From positions 1 through 64,000 of the forward strand of contig CAVQEK010000001.1 of assembly GCA_963711495.1 (NCBI GenBank): a DNA stretch of 64,000 bases. Direction: 5' to 3'. Both the position numbers and the translations under genes were made by a program. The DNA comes from CAVQEK01 sp963711495 (GTDB lineage: Bacteria > Bacteroidota > Bacteroidia > Cytophagales > Cyclobacteriaceae). Of the stretch, positions 18,203-27,810 are shown piece by piece. Every line of letters starts with the position of its first letter. Positions within the stretch are counted from its first letter, which is position 1. The notes under the pieces are model-generated. The model did no database searches and had not been told where the DNA came from. It saw only the letters and a program-made list of their open reading frames with translations.

Positions 18203-19252
18203 TTAAACATCAGAAAATTGAATAATGACTTTGATATCGTCAGGTTTACGGTCCAGCGCCTGTCTGAAATTCTCAGGTTTTTCCCGCCGTGTTATGAGTT
18301 TGGCCAGCCACGCGCGATTTGCTCTTGCAAGCGTTTGACCTGCCCTGTACCAATGCCGCTTATTGGCATTTACACTTCCCACGATCACATTATTCCTCAG
18401 AACTGCGGAAGCGGCCACATCCGCAACGTAAGCGGAAGTCATTACACCGCCATGACCCACGCCTGTGAGACATACAATGCCATTAGCGCTGACCTTTCGA
18501 ATCGAGTCTGAAATTACCTGGCCAACACCAGTACATTCTACAATTGCATCCGGTTCGAAATCAAGATCAGCAACACTGCCCGCATGATAAACGCCTCCAA
18601 GTTCCCGTACCAGGGCTGGTTTGAAACCTGTTTCAACCTGATCAAGGACGTGAACCTCCAGTCCCCATAATTTCGCACTGAGGGCAGCCAACAGTCCGAT
18701 CGGACCCGCACCGGTAACTAAAATTGTCCTTGGCTCCCAGAATGACCTTCGACCAATCATTTCTATTTGTTCCAATGCTTTGGTCACTACCGTAGTAGGT
18801 TCGAGAAGAACCCCAAGGATACCAACTTCCGGGTCAACTTTGATGGCATATTCCGGTTCGATCCTCCATCTTTCCGACATAAACCCATGAATCTGCTTAA
18901 TGCCCCGCTCTGTATACAGTCCATTACTGCACATGTCCCATTCACCTACAGCACAGTTTGGGCAGGGGACCGGATCCGGGCGCCTCACTATTCCAACGAT
19001 CAGGTCACCATTTTTGAATCCTCCGGTCGGCCCAGGATCTATCACTCTTCCGAGGGATTCATGGCCTAATATCAGGCGATGCTGACCCTGCGGGGCCCAG
19101 CCATATTTACCTTCCACAATTTCGGTATCAGTACCACAAACGCCCACTGCTATTGCTTCCACCAGGATTGACCCTTCATGCCGGTCCGGTTCAGGAACAT
19201 CCATTATCCTGGCACTTCCTGCTACCAAAGGCTCTACCGTAATTGCTTTCAA
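18203..19252 (-). CDS. Glucose 1-dehydrogenase, zinc-type (archaeal-like)
   Basis: 349 residues of the medium-chain zinc dehydrogenase family. The catalytic zinc ligands are C39 (GVCGTD) and H64-E65 (GHES). A Cys-rich lobe (PCPNC and C108) lies at the structural zinc site. A Rossmann motif VTGAGPIGLLAAL follows. The C-terminal part has the layout of the glucose dehydrogenase subgroup known best from archaea, including NANKRHW and the final KPDDIKVIIQF. Known reaction: glucose to gluconolactone with NAD(P)+. It is 17 bases from the GH13 gene. No signal peptide, so cytoplasmic. Confidence 0.85.
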   Translation of the reverse strand: MKAITVEPLVAGSARIMDVPEPDRHEGSILVEAIAVGVCGTDTEIVEGKYGWAPQGQHRLILGHESLGRVIDPGPTGGFKNGDLIVGIVRRPDPVPCPNCAVGEWDMCSNGLYTERGIKQIHGFMSERWRIEPEYAIKVDPEVGILGVLLEPTTVVTKALEQIEMIGRRSFWEPRTILVTGAGPIGLLAALSAKLWGLEVHVLDQVETGFKPALVRELGGVYHAGSVADLDFEPDAIVECTGVGQVISDSIRKVSANGIVCLTGVGHGGVMTSAYVADVAASAVLRNNVIVGSVNANKRHWYRAGQTLARANRAWLAKLITRREKPENFRQALDRKPDDIKVIIQFSDV

Positions 19253-19269
19253 ACTTCTTTTTTAAATAT

Positions 19270-20751
19270 TTATAAATAATTGATTTCAAAAATGTGATAT
19301 GCCCATTGGGACATATCCAGGTACAGGCCTTTCATTGATATCTCATTACCATCCCTTTCAAATGCAGTATAACTCATCATGTCCCTGAAACGAATTGTTC
19401 GACCTTCATGGACTGATAATGGCATGCGGACATAACACTGACTGCCATGACCGGCAAAATTAACCACTACCAATGCCCTGTTTTTCTCGTCCATTTCCCA
19501 GTAATACGCCAGAAAATCGTTAAAACTTCCATTCCCGTCCCATGCCGGTAAACATTCAAGTAAGGTCCAGCATCCGTTCCTGAAGACAGGTTTTTTTACT
19601 ACATCCAGGAACTTGTGATAAAATTGCTGTATGCTTTTATTAACAGGTTCTTCAGGGGCCCGTACCAGGTGAGGTGATATATGCCTGGTGCATCCTTCAA
19701 ACTGTCCCTGATGAAAAAACCGCAATCCAGGGGATAGATAGGTAATAACAGCTGCGGCTTCATGTTTTTCCTGTGGGAATTCTTTTGCCGCACGTGGTTC
19801 GTCGTGATTCTCAAGGAACCGGGCAAGCTTATCCTGATAATCGATACCTGCAAAGAAATGTTCATGCACCGGCCTGGCATGACCTTCTATTAACCGATCG
19901 TACAGCCGTTTGTCATAGGCATAATTGAATCCCAATTGCTGCATGGTCCATTCCATGTCCCAGTAAACTTCTGCCATAAAACAAAAATCGGGGTATTTCT
20001 CACGAATGGTCTTTATTGTATTGGGCCAGAATGGAAGTGCACTTCGACCCCATGTATTCGCAAAAACCTCAGGGAGGACCAGCATCGCCATGTCGCATCG
20101 TACGCCGTCACACTTGTTAGAAATTTTAATGAGCTCTTTCGTCATTGCAGTTACAGTGCTCGGATTACTATAATCGAGTTGCAGGGTATCGGGCCATCCT
20201 GCAAAATATGGATCACGACCGTATGCAAGAACTGTGCTACCACCCCAGATTTTTACCCTCGCAAATATCTGGGGCCTGTTTTCTAAATCTTTTTCAGTTC
20301 CTTCCACAAAATAATTCCTATGTTTTTCCACCCAGGGATGATCCAGCCCCATGTGGTTTGGGACAAAATCAAGCATCAATCTGATGTTGCGTTTTTGTAG
20401 CCTTTTCCGAAATGTTTTTAACGCCCCTTCTCCACCTATTTCGGGATTTACGTTGTAAGTTGCAATGGCAAAACCTGAACCTCCAATGTCATCATCCTTC
20501 AGATCCGGCAAAGTCTCTTCAAAACTTTTCCGGAAATCCTGATTCTTGAGAGACACTTTCCTGCTTGCTTCTGACGTTTGCCAGACGCTCAGTAACCAGA
20601 TCCAGTCAAAACCCAACTCGTCAAATTGATCCAGTTCCGCATCAGGAATATCATCGAGGGTTGCCTGCCTGCCCAGTTCGTGGGATAGGTCGGTTAGCCA
20701 CACCCTGGTATTGATCTGGTACAGTGATGGATATTTGGGTAAAATCTTCAT
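19270..20751 (-). CDS. GH13 alpha-amylase family enzyme
   Basis: 493 residues with the GH13 conserved regions: DFVPNH (128-133), GVRCDMAM with nucleophile D220, MAEVYW with acid E261, and ENHDEPRA with H316-D317. The N-terminal 50 residues (YQINTRVWLTDL, LGFDWIWLLSVW) begin the barrel, so there is no signal peptide and the enzyme is cytoplasmic. The family cleaves or rearranges alpha-glucosidic bonds. The short form and the neighbouring GH63 suggest work on small glucosides such as trehalose or maltose, but the substrate is inferred. The start is 4 bases after the GH63 stop, so the two are tightly coupled. Confidence 0.85.
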   Translation of the reverse strand: MKILPKYPSLYQINTRVWLTDLSHELGRQATLDDIPDAELDQFDELGFDWIWLLSVWQTSEASRKVSLKNQDFRKSFEETLPDLKDDDIGGSGFAIATYNVNPEIGGEGALKTFRKRLQKRNIRLMLDFVPNHMGLDHPWVEKHRNYFVEGTEKDLENRPQIFARVKIWGGSTVLAYGRDPYFAGWPDTLQLDYSNPSTVTAMTKELIKISNKCDGVRCDMAMLVLPEVFANTWGRSALPFWPNTIKTIREKYPDFCFMAEVYWDMEWTMQQLGFNYAYDKRLYDRLIEGHARPVHEHFFAGIDYQDKLARFLENHDEPRAAKEFPQEKHEAAAVITYLSPGLRFFHQGQFEGCTRHISPHLVRAPEEPVNKSIQQFYHKFLDVVKKPVFRNGCWTLLECLPAWDGNGSFNDFLAYYWEMDEKNRALVVVNFAGHGSQCYVRMPLSVHEGRTIRFRDMMSYTAFERDGNEISMKGLYLDMSQWAYHIFEINYL

Positions 20752-20755
20752 TTTA

Positions 20756-23485
20756 TTATGTTTTGACTTTATTATGACCCTTCACGAAAGCAGCTTTTTT
20801 GCCTTCATTGATTAATTGTTTTGGATCAAGCTTACCGTAAAACTCGATCAATTTTGCCACAAGTCCTGTCCATCCTGTTTGATGACTTGCACCTAGTCCA
20901 GCCCCAATATCACCGTGAAAATATTCGTAGAAAAGCAGGTAATCTCGCCAATGCGGGTCTTTCTGGAACTTTTCAGTTCCACCATATACGGCTCTATTGC
21001 CTTTTTTATCTCGGGTGAATATACCTACAAGCCGGTCAGAGATTTCTTTACTTACATCAAACAAGTTCATCATTTTACCCGATCCGGTCGGGCATTCGAT
21101 TTTAAAATTATCACCGTAATACTCATAGAATTGCAGTAAGGCACGAATAATCAAAATATTTACAGGCATCCAGATTGGTCCGCGCCAATTGGAATTGCCA
21201 CCGAACATACCGGTATTTGATTCGGCAGGAAGGTAATCTACCCTGAATTCCTCTCCATTTACATGAAATATATAGGGATTGTTTTCATGGAACCTGGAGA
21301 TTGACCTGATGCCATAGGGTCCCAGGAACTCATTTTCATCCAGCATTTTTGAAAGGACTTTGGTAAGGCGGTCACGGTCCAATAGTGCAAAAATACCTCT
21401 TTCTGCAACACCAAAATTCCCTTTGCCTGTAGGGTGAATGGCTTTAACCAATTCAGGAATTCTTCGTTGTCGTTCCCTTATCAATTCCATGGCTCGAGGT
21501 ACACAATTACGCTGTTCGGCTTCAATGACAGTTGTTGCACATAGTGGCAGTAAGCCAACCAAAGAACGAACCTTGAGGAGCTGACTGCTTCCATCAGGTA
21601 ATCTGAGCAGATCATAATAGAATCCGTCTTCTTCATCCCACAAGGAGTCTCCTCCCGGTTTGTTCATGGCTGATGCTATGAAATGGAAATGATCAACAAA
21701 CTTAACAACCATATCTTCATACGATGGATCAAAAGCTGTTAATTCAATAGCCATCTCAAGCATATTCTGGCTGTAGAGCGCCATCCATGCCGTCCCATCC
21801 GCCTGTTCCAGACTACCTCCTGTTGGTAAAGGCGCGCTTCGGTCAAAAACACCAATATTATCCAATCCTAGAAAACCGCCTTCAAATACATTTTTGCCAT
21901 AACGATCTTTTCTGTTCACCCACCAGGTAAAGTTCAATAACAATTTCTGAAAAATGCTATGTAAAAATTGCAGGTCACCCTTACCTGTCAATGCCTGCTC
22001 TGTCCGGTAAAGGAAAATACTTGCCCAGGCATGCACCGGCGGGTTCACATCGCTGAAATTCCACTCGTACGCAGGTATTTGCCCGTTTGGATGTATATAT
22101 AAACATTGCAGCATCAGCTTCATCTGGTCTTTCGCAAATACAGGATCAGCAATAGAGATCGGCAGTGTATGAAATGCAAGGTCCCACGCTGCATACCAGG
22201 GATATTCCCACTTGTCGGGCATGGAAATAACATCCTCGTTGAGCATGTGGTACCATTCGGAATTACGCGAAACGTGGTACCCCGAATGAAGAGGATTGGA
22301 ATGGTGTTCATCCAGCCAGTTGTCTCCATCAAAGAAAAAGAACTGCTTGCTCCAGAGCATTCCCGCAATTGCCTGCCGCATGACGTTTGCCTCATCTTTG
22401 TTTGCTTTAGGAGGCGTAACCGATGCGTAAAATTCATCAGCCTCAGTCTTCCTCTTGTCAAATATGTCGTCAAAGCCCTTCCCGAAAGCATTGTTCAAAC
22501 CTTCAGAGGAGTTTTTGGTAAGCCGTACATGAAAGATCGATGACTGACCGGATCCTATTTTCACTTTATAATATGCTGAAACTTTTGTCCCCACTTTAGC
22601 TGGATTTACGGCTTCTTTGCGCCCATTTACCACAAAATCGTTGATGCCATCCTTGACGAACGGGCTTTCATTTTCATGACCACTGAAAAGCTTTACATGG
22701 TTGGTTTCGTTTTCTGTAAATAGTAGAGGGGCATCTCCTTCACAACTGAACATAAATTCTCCCAAGGTCGGATGTTTAGCCATGGCAACAGCCAACCCCT
22801 TGGCCGACTTAGCTTTTTTGATATTTGGTTTTTCTTTTGTTCTGTTTGATTCAGCTATCCATGCTGACCAGTCATTTCTGAACCAAAGCGTTGGCAATAC
22901 GTGTAGTTCTGACGCTTCCGGTCCGCGGTTTATGGCAGTTATTTTCACCAGGATATCTTCCGGCCCTACTTTCGCATATTCCACAAAGACATCAAAATAC
23001 CGGTCATCATTGAAAACACCTGTATCTAGGAGTTCATATTCCATTTCATCACGTGTCCGGCTGCCATTCACCCGGACAAGATCATCGTATGGGAAAGCAG
23101 CCTGCGGGTATTTGTAGAGATACTTCATGTACGAATGGGTAGGGGTGCTATCGAGGTAAAAGTAATACTCTTTTACATCCTCCCCATGATTGCCTTGGGA
23201 ATTGGTCAATCCAAACAATCGCTCCTTAAGAATGGGATCTTTTCCATTCCATAGTGCCAGGGCAAAACAAAGGTACTGTTTATCATCGGAGATACCCCCG
23301 ATTCCATCTTCGCCCCAGCGGTAGGCGCGTGACCGGGCATGATCGTGCGTGAAAAAATTCCATGCATCACCATTTTCACTGTAGTCTTCGCGTACGGTTC
23401 CCCATTGTCTTTCACTTAAGTATGGCCCCCATTTTTTCCAGGGTCTCTTATTTTCATCAGCTTCAGCTAGTCTCGTCTTTTCCAT
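20756..23485 (-). CDS. GH63 glucosidase (MGH1-like)
   Basis: 909 residues, typical of bacterial GH63 glucosidases. The N-terminal beta domain opens with PWKKWGPYLSERQWGTVRED and SENGDAWNFFTHDHARSRAYRWGEDG. The (alpha/alpha)6 barrel covers about 380-880, with YPWYAAWDLAFHTLPI, FLGLDNIGVFDRS, NWRGPIWMPVN and SHQTGWTGLVAKLI. Likely acidic catalytic residues lie in the WDLAFH and E-rich segments. Known members act on alpha-glucosides, mannosylglycerate or glucosylglycerate, so an osmolyte substrate is plausible. Cytoplasmic, no leader. A frameshifted duplicate remains at 13340-13681 and 16113-16295. Confidence 0.85.
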   Translation of the reverse strand: MEKTRLAEADENKRPWKKWGPYLSERQWGTVREDYSENGDAWNFFTHDHARSRAYRWGEDGIGGISDDKQYLCFALALWNGKDPILKERLFGLTNSQGNHGEDVKEYYFYLDSTPTHSYMKYLYKYPQAAFPYDDLVRVNGSRTRDEMEYELLDTGVFNDDRYFDVFVEYAKVGPEDILVKITAINRGPEASELHVLPTLWFRNDWSAWIAESNRTKEKPNIKKAKSAKGLAVAMAKHPTLGEFMFSCEGDAPLLFTENETNHVKLFSGHENESPFVKDGINDFVVNGRKEAVNPAKVGTKVSAYYKVKIGSGQSSIFHVRLTKNSSEGLNNAFGKGFDDIFDKRKTEADEFYASVTPPKANKDEANVMRQAIAGMLWSKQFFFFDGDNWLDEHHSNPLHSGYHVSRNSEWYHMLNEDVISMPDKWEYPWYAAWDLAFHTLPISIADPVFAKDQMKLMLQCLYIHPNGQIPAYEWNFSDVNPPVHAWASIFLYRTEQALTGKGDLQFLHSIFQKLLLNFTWWVNRKDRYGKNVFEGGFLGLDNIGVFDRSAPLPTGGSLEQADGTAWMALYSQNMLEMAIELTAFDPSYEDMVVKFVDHFHFIASAMNKPGGDSLWDEEDGFYYDLLRLPDGSSQLLKVRSLVGLLPLCATTVIEAEQRNCVPRAMELIRERQRRIPELVKAIHPTGKGNFGVAERGIFALLDRDRLTKVLSKMLDENEFLGPYGIRSISRFHENNPYIFHVNGEEFRVDYLPAESNTGMFGGNSNWRGPIWMPVNILIIRALLQFYEYYGDNFKIECPTGSGKMMNLFDVSKEISDRLVGIFTRDKKGNRAVYGGTEKFQKDPHWRDYLLFYEYFHGDIGAGLGASHQTGWTGLVAKLIEFYGKLDPKQLINEGKKAAFVKGHNKVKT

Positions 23486-23514
23486 AGTTTTAAAATATTA
23501 GGATATGTGTATCA

Positions 23515-24573
23515 TTAAGTATTTAATTCATTGCCTGTCTTGATCCAGCCAACAAACAATTTATAGCCAATCGACAGCACGATTGCCCCGGTAAACAGTC
23601 CGATAAAGCCCGAAAAAATGAAGCCGCCGATCACTCCAATGAAGATCACGATCATCGGCACGGGTGCACCTTTTCCCAACAAAATAGGCCTCAATACATT
23701 GTCTGACAATCCCGCCAATATCAAGACAATGGTCCAGGTCATTGCAGGAAAGAAATCCATAGTGGTAAAAAGGTAAACAATCACCGGTAGCGTGATGATG
23801 ATCACGGGTATTTGCAATACGGCCAGGACAAATATGATTAATGCCCAGATACTGGCATACGGAACGCCTGCTATCATAAATATGACCCCATGAATAATAG
23901 CTAATATGAGGGCCACACCAAGAATGCCTTTGACAACATTTGAAATGGTTTTAAGTGAAATATCTGCAAATTCATCTCCCCGGCCTCCGGCCAGCTTCCT
24001 GAAAAATTTCCGCATTGATTCTTCGACTCCTTCGACCACAAGCAATACCCCAGCTATGATAAGTGATATTATAATCTGAATAACACCACTAGCGGCAGTA
24101 GTTATACCAGCCAAAAGCTTTTTACCCACAGCCAGTATTTTATCCTGGTAATTGGTCACAAACTGTCCAATATTTTGTGACGCATCATGCCAGATATTAT
24201 AAAATTTTTTGCCAACCACCGGCCAATCTTTTACGCTCTCCGCTGGAGGAGGGATAGTAAGAGTGCCATTTGCATAATTTAATTTGAGCGCTTTTATCTC
24301 ATGAAATAATTCATTTATCAGTAATCCCGATGGTAGAATGATGATGACCAAGATGGAAAATACAATGATGAAAGAAGTCAGTTTGGGCCTCTCTCTTAGT
24401 TTTTTTGACAAGGTCCGGTGTAGGGGCAACAGTGCAAATGTCAGGATCAGACTCCATAATATTATGTTCAGGAATGGATACATGATCATAATGCACCAAG
24501 CGACTATAAGGACCACAATGAAAAGCTTGATGGTTATGTCGTAAATCGAATCGTTTGAAGCATCGTTTTTCAT
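23515..24573 (-). CDS. AI-2E family transporter/permease, copy B
   Basis: 352 residues with the AI-2E fold: N-terminal helices (IKLFIVVLIVAWCIMIMYPF, IILWSLILTFALLPLH), a soluble middle, and the C-terminal LSDNVLRPILLGKGAPVPMI then GVIGGFIFSGFIGLFTGA. It is highly similar to copy A at 13711-14769. It sits between porin and glucosidase genes with gaps near 30 bases, so it belongs to the glucoside operon. A role in moving a small solute across the inner membrane is possible; the family name does not prove AI-2 transport. Confidence 0.85.
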   Translation of the reverse strand: MKNDASNDSIYDITIKLFIVVLIVAWCIMIMYPFLNIILWSLILTFALLPLHRTLSKKLRERPKLTSFIIVFSILVIIILPSGLLINELFHEIKALKLNYANGTLTIPPPAESVKDWPVVGKKFYNIWHDASQNIGQFVTNYQDKILAVGKKLLAGITTAASGVIQIIISLIIAGVLLVVEGVEESMRKFFRKLAGGRGDEFADISLKTISNVVKGILGVALILAIIHGVIFMIAGVPYASIWALIIFVLAVLQIPVIIITLPVIVYLFTTMDFFPAMTWTIVLILAGLSDNVLRPILLGKGAPVPMIVIFIGVIGGFIFSGFIGLFTGAIVLSIGYKLFVGWIKTGNELNT

Positions 24574-24603
24574 ATGATTTTGTAAACAATTTTCTCGTTA
24601 AAC

Positions 24604-25902
24604 TTAATTCAGCGCAAACTGAATCCTTGTTTGAAAGAATTGTGTGCCTCCTTTCAGATTAAACCGGTCCAATACGCCATATCCATAGGCCAATTCCAAC
24701 CGAATGGCCTTCGTAAGGTACCAGTTTACCATAGGAGTGATTCTCCATAACCGGCCGCCTTGCAGCGTACCGCCATTAAGATCAAGTGCTGAATACCTGA
24801 CCAGGACTTCCCAGGCTCCCGGCCCACCTTTGAACACGGGCCTGGATACAGGTGTAAATCCAAATATTGATGTTGATGTATTGTATGGACGTGACTCTCC
24901 GGTAATCATATAGCTTACGACTACATCGCCACCGTTGAAAGAAGGATTCTGGGCCTCAAAAGAATGAAACATGTGCCGGTACACTTCCGAGCCAACCATA
25001 AGGGCTCCATATTTGTAGTAGACTTCAGCCCCCAATTGGTTTGAATAGTCGCTTGGAAAAGTCCCGGTATCTATAAAAAAAGGTGCTTCATTGACTTCCG
25101 GGCGGGACCGTAACTTTATTTCGCCATTTTCAGGCTTGCCATAGCGGTAATTTATCCCGACATGTAAAACTTCCTTTTTCGCCTCATCAAAAACAGGCAA
25201 CCACCCTGTCCGTACCGCCCATTGCCACTGATAGGTGGAAAATGACTGGGTTTTAGAAAGCCAATCCGCATAAATGCCTGTATTCCAGAATATCCGTTGT
25301 TTTGGCAGAAAACCCATCCATTTGATCCCGTCTGCCAGTATTGGGATAACATCAATGGCCATTTGCCGTTCCATAGTCCAACCAGCATATCCGACCATCA
25401 CCTTATTAAATGAAAAACCTTCCTTTGACCGTCCGATAAAAATATTGCCAAATAACTCCGGAACATTGATCATAACACCTGTCTCCCTGACAAACCATCT
25501 ATTGCTGGCACCATCGTACATAAATCCGGCTTTCCAACTGATGATCCTTTTAGTCTTAAACTGGCCACTCATGGTGATCCGGAAATCACGAACGGCAAAT
25601 TCGGGCTGCAGCGAAGTCCCGATCGAATCCATTTGTTGCCTGCTTTTTTCATCCAGGTTATAGCCTGCAAATTCATATAAGAACCCACCCCCCAGCTTGA
25701 ACGTAGTGATCCGGCCATTAAACAGGCGCCAGCGTTTATCTCCCGGTATAGTATCACCTTTTACCACTTCCAACATTTCTCCTTGAGTGCCATCAGGAAT
25801 GGTTTCCTGGGCAATGGCTTTAGGTATTGAAAACAGAAGACAATATACCGGCAGGCATATTATAATCAATACTACACGCAGACGAACAGTGGTAGACTTC
25901 AT
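24604..25902 (-). CDS. OprO/OprP-type porin
   Basis: 432 residues with a signal peptide near residues 8-31 (CLPVYCLLFSIPKAIAQ). The barrel shows the Porin_O_P layout: a long soluble start ending in WRLFNGRITTFKLGGGFLYEFAGY, then VRDFRITMSGQFKTKRIISWKAGFMYDGASNRW, IFIGRSKEGFS and a C-terminal GTQFFQTRIQFALN. Known members are trimeric anion or phosphate channels; here the operon suggests sugar or osmolyte entry. It is the first gene of the operon running down to 16336. A version with a ~1.1 kb internal deletion remains at 15890-16090. Confidence 0.8.
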   Translation of the reverse strand: MKSTTVRLRVVLIIICLPVYCLLFSIPKAIAQETIPDGTQGEMLEVVKGDTIPGDKRWRLFNGRITTFKLGGGFLYEFAGYNLDEKSRQQMDSIGTSLQPEFAVRDFRITMSGQFKTKRIISWKAGFMYDGASNRWFVRETGVMINVPELFGNIFIGRSKEGFSFNKVMVGYAGWTMERQMAIDVIPILADGIKWMGFLPKQRIFWNTGIYADWLSKTQSFSTYQWQWAVRTGWLPVFDEAKKEVLHVGINYRYGKPENGEIKLRSRPEVNEAPFFIDTGTFPSDYSNQLGAEVYYKYGALMVGSEVYRHMFHSFEAQNPSFNGGDVVVSYMITGESRPYNTSTSIFGFTPVSRPVFKGGPGAWEVLVRYSALDLNGGTLQGGRLWRITPMVNWYLTKAIRLELAYGYGVLDRFNLKGGTQFFQTRIQFALN

Positions 25903-26115
25903 AAAATATTTTCCGATCTCTTTCGTAAGCTTATTTTGATATGTTCTGATGATGGTTCCATTTGCTTTCGGATTCCTGAATTCTTCAAGATAGATGACGT
26001 TATAATGCTGGCGGTCGATTATTGCAATCAGGGAATTAATTACAAACTCATTTCCTAACCTGGGAATATTGCGCTATTCATGATCATCAAGGAAGCAATG
26101 ATTCAGTACTTTTGG

Positions 26116-26652
26116 TTAAAGCTTGTCCAGGTACTTCTTCTTTAAAGCAATAAACTCCGTCTCCGTGATGATTTTTTCATCCAGAAGCTCTTTTAAATGT
26201 TTCAAACCACCTATGGCTTTTAATGTATTTATTTCTTCTGTATCCATGGCATCCTTGTCCTTCTTCCATGCCGTTTGCAAACTATCTTGATTGGCCTTCA
26301 AAGATGTATTTTCCTTTAGAAGCATGGCAATGCTATCGGATTTCCTTGTTGTATTGGCCGAGGTAAACAGCATTGCCGAGGTCGAATCCCTTACTACCTT
26401 AAGTGAATCTATGAGTTGAGCAGCTTTGGCCGGATCAAAGTTATAATGCAGTATTTTTTCCTTTACGGCATCGTATAAACCTAAATATTTGACCAATTCA
26501 TTTGAAATGGAGTCAAGCTGCACGCTAAGCTTTTGTGAAGTCTGTTTTAGTGAATCGATTTGCAAATCCTTTGGATCTGATTTTGATTTTTTCTGACTAA
26601 AGCCTACATAGGAAGCCAGCATAAGTATAAAGGTATATATTAAGGTTCTCAC
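26116..26652 (-). CDS. Exported coiled-coil protein with SHOCT-like C-terminus
   Basis: 178 residues with a signal peptide (MRTLIYTFILMLASYVGFSQ). The middle is Ser/Asp/Leu heptad-like coil (DSLKQTSQKLSVQLDSISNE, DSIAMLLKENTSLKANQDSL). The C-terminus (LKHLKELLDEKIITETEFIA then LKKKYLDKL) has the form of a SHOCT domain, a short helical oligomerisation module. No enzymatic motif. It is the last gene of the periplasmic amino-acid operon, 21 bases after the amidohydrolase. Its function in that pathway is unknown. Confidence 0.65.
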   Translation of the reverse strand: MRTLIYTFILMLASYVGFSQKKSKSDPKDLQIDSLKQTSQKLSVQLDSISNELVKYLGLYDAVKEKILHYNFDPAKAAQLIDSLKVVRDSTSAMLFTSANTTRKSDSIAMLLKENTSLKANQDSLQTAWKKDKDAMDTEEINTLKAIGGLKHLKELLDEKIITETEFIALKKKYLDKL

Positions 26653-26673
26653 ACTATTAGATTTCTGATTCGA

Positions 26674-27792
26674 TTATTTTATGTTTTGTTTCTCCCATGC
26701 TCTCACTTTATTCCTGGCTTCATCAAATAACCTGGTATAATTACCCATTCTAATTTTCTCGCTGGCTTCGGGAGTAAGTTCTTTCCACAATGGCTCATAC
26801 ATATCGTATACCGCCAGGTAAAACTTCTGATCCGGAGGAGCCACTACATCCGTTCCGAAAAGAAATCTGTCAGGAAATTTATTAAGCAAACGCGCGGTAT
26901 TTTGAATAGTTTGAGGCGTTGAGACGATGTATTTTGCCACCTCATCCCAGGAAATATCGAAATATACATTCGATAGTGAAGGGTCATTAAGAATCTCTTC
27001 TACAATATCGATATGGGCAGATCTCCTTTCCGGAAAAGGGGATGAACCATAGCCCGCCGGATGAACAATTCGACCAAGACCTGCATGCGCCCAAATGATA
27101 GTGGTATGCGGATGTCTTCGGAGTAATGATTTCATTTGCTCGAGATAAACCGGAACTGTTTTATCTTTGGCCATAGGAATGTCCATGTCATTGTGCAAAA
27201 TGACGATTAAGCCCACCTTACCTGCAAAGTCCAATATTGTGTCGAGCGCAGGGTTAGTAAGACTTGCCACTTCACCCGCGATCTTGGACGAAACAAACTC
27301 TTTGTGAATAGAAAATTCGCCAATGCCACTGAAAACACCGGGGAATGTCCGTAAAACGCGTTCAATGTGTCTTGCAGCATACATATCTGTCGGATTGAAA
27401 CCGGTGATCATTGGATCAAAACGAGCCTGTTGTTCCTTGGTCAGCGACTTATACTGCATTGCAATGTATGCATCGGTAAATGAGTAGTAGTACAAGGGTG
27501 CATCGGTTTGCAAATAGTAGGTCGGTGCATAATTTTCCGAAATTTGATATGACCATTGCTGTTGCAGAGGAATACCAAACAATGTTGATCGTCCTACTTT
27601 CGTTCCCATAATTTCAAGAAATCTTTCGGCAGTGATTCCTTCCTGGATATAATTAGTCAAATGAAAGTGACTGTCATTGAACAAGTAGGTATCATCAGAA
27701 ACTTTGGCTTTTTGACCATAAAGCCGTATCGTTGAAAACAACGGAAAGAAACAGACGATTAAAAACAAGATCAATTTGCTATTTGTCCTCAT
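26674..27792 (-). CDS. Exported amidohydrolase (amidohydrolase_2 type)
   Basis: 372 residues with a signal peptide (LILFLIVCFFPLFSTIRLYGQ). Metal-site motifs of the TIM-barrel amidohydrolase family are in order: NDSHFHL (HxH), VILHNDMDIP, TIIWAHAGLGR and LFGTDVVAPP with the conserved Asp. These proteins cleave C-N or C-C bonds in small substrates; the specific one is unclear. The product is predicted periplasmic, like the glutaminase, asparaginase and aspartase upstream, so an amide or ureido substrate that feeds the same pathway is possible but only inferred. The gene is 18 bases from the upstream porin gene. Confidence 0.75.
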   Translation of the reverse strand: MRTNSKLILFLIVCFFPLFSTIRLYGQKAKVSDDTYLFNDSHFHLTNYIQEGITAERFLEIMGTKVGRSTLFGIPLQQQWSYQISENYAPTYYLQTDAPLYYYSFTDAYIAMQYKSLTKEQQARFDPMITGFNPTDMYAARHIERVLRTFPGVFSGIGEFSIHKEFVSSKIAGEVASLTNPALDTILDFAGKVGLIVILHNDMDIPMAKDKTVPVYLEQMKSLLRRHPHTTIIWAHAGLGRIVHPAGYGSSPFPERRSAHIDIVEEILNDPSLSNVYFDISWDEVAKYIVSTPQTIQNTARLLNKFPDRFLFGTDVVAPPDQKFYLAVYDMYEPLWKELTPEASEKIRMGNYTRLFDEARNKVRAWEKQNIK

Positions 27793-27810
27793 CGCTCTAC
27801 TATTAAATTC

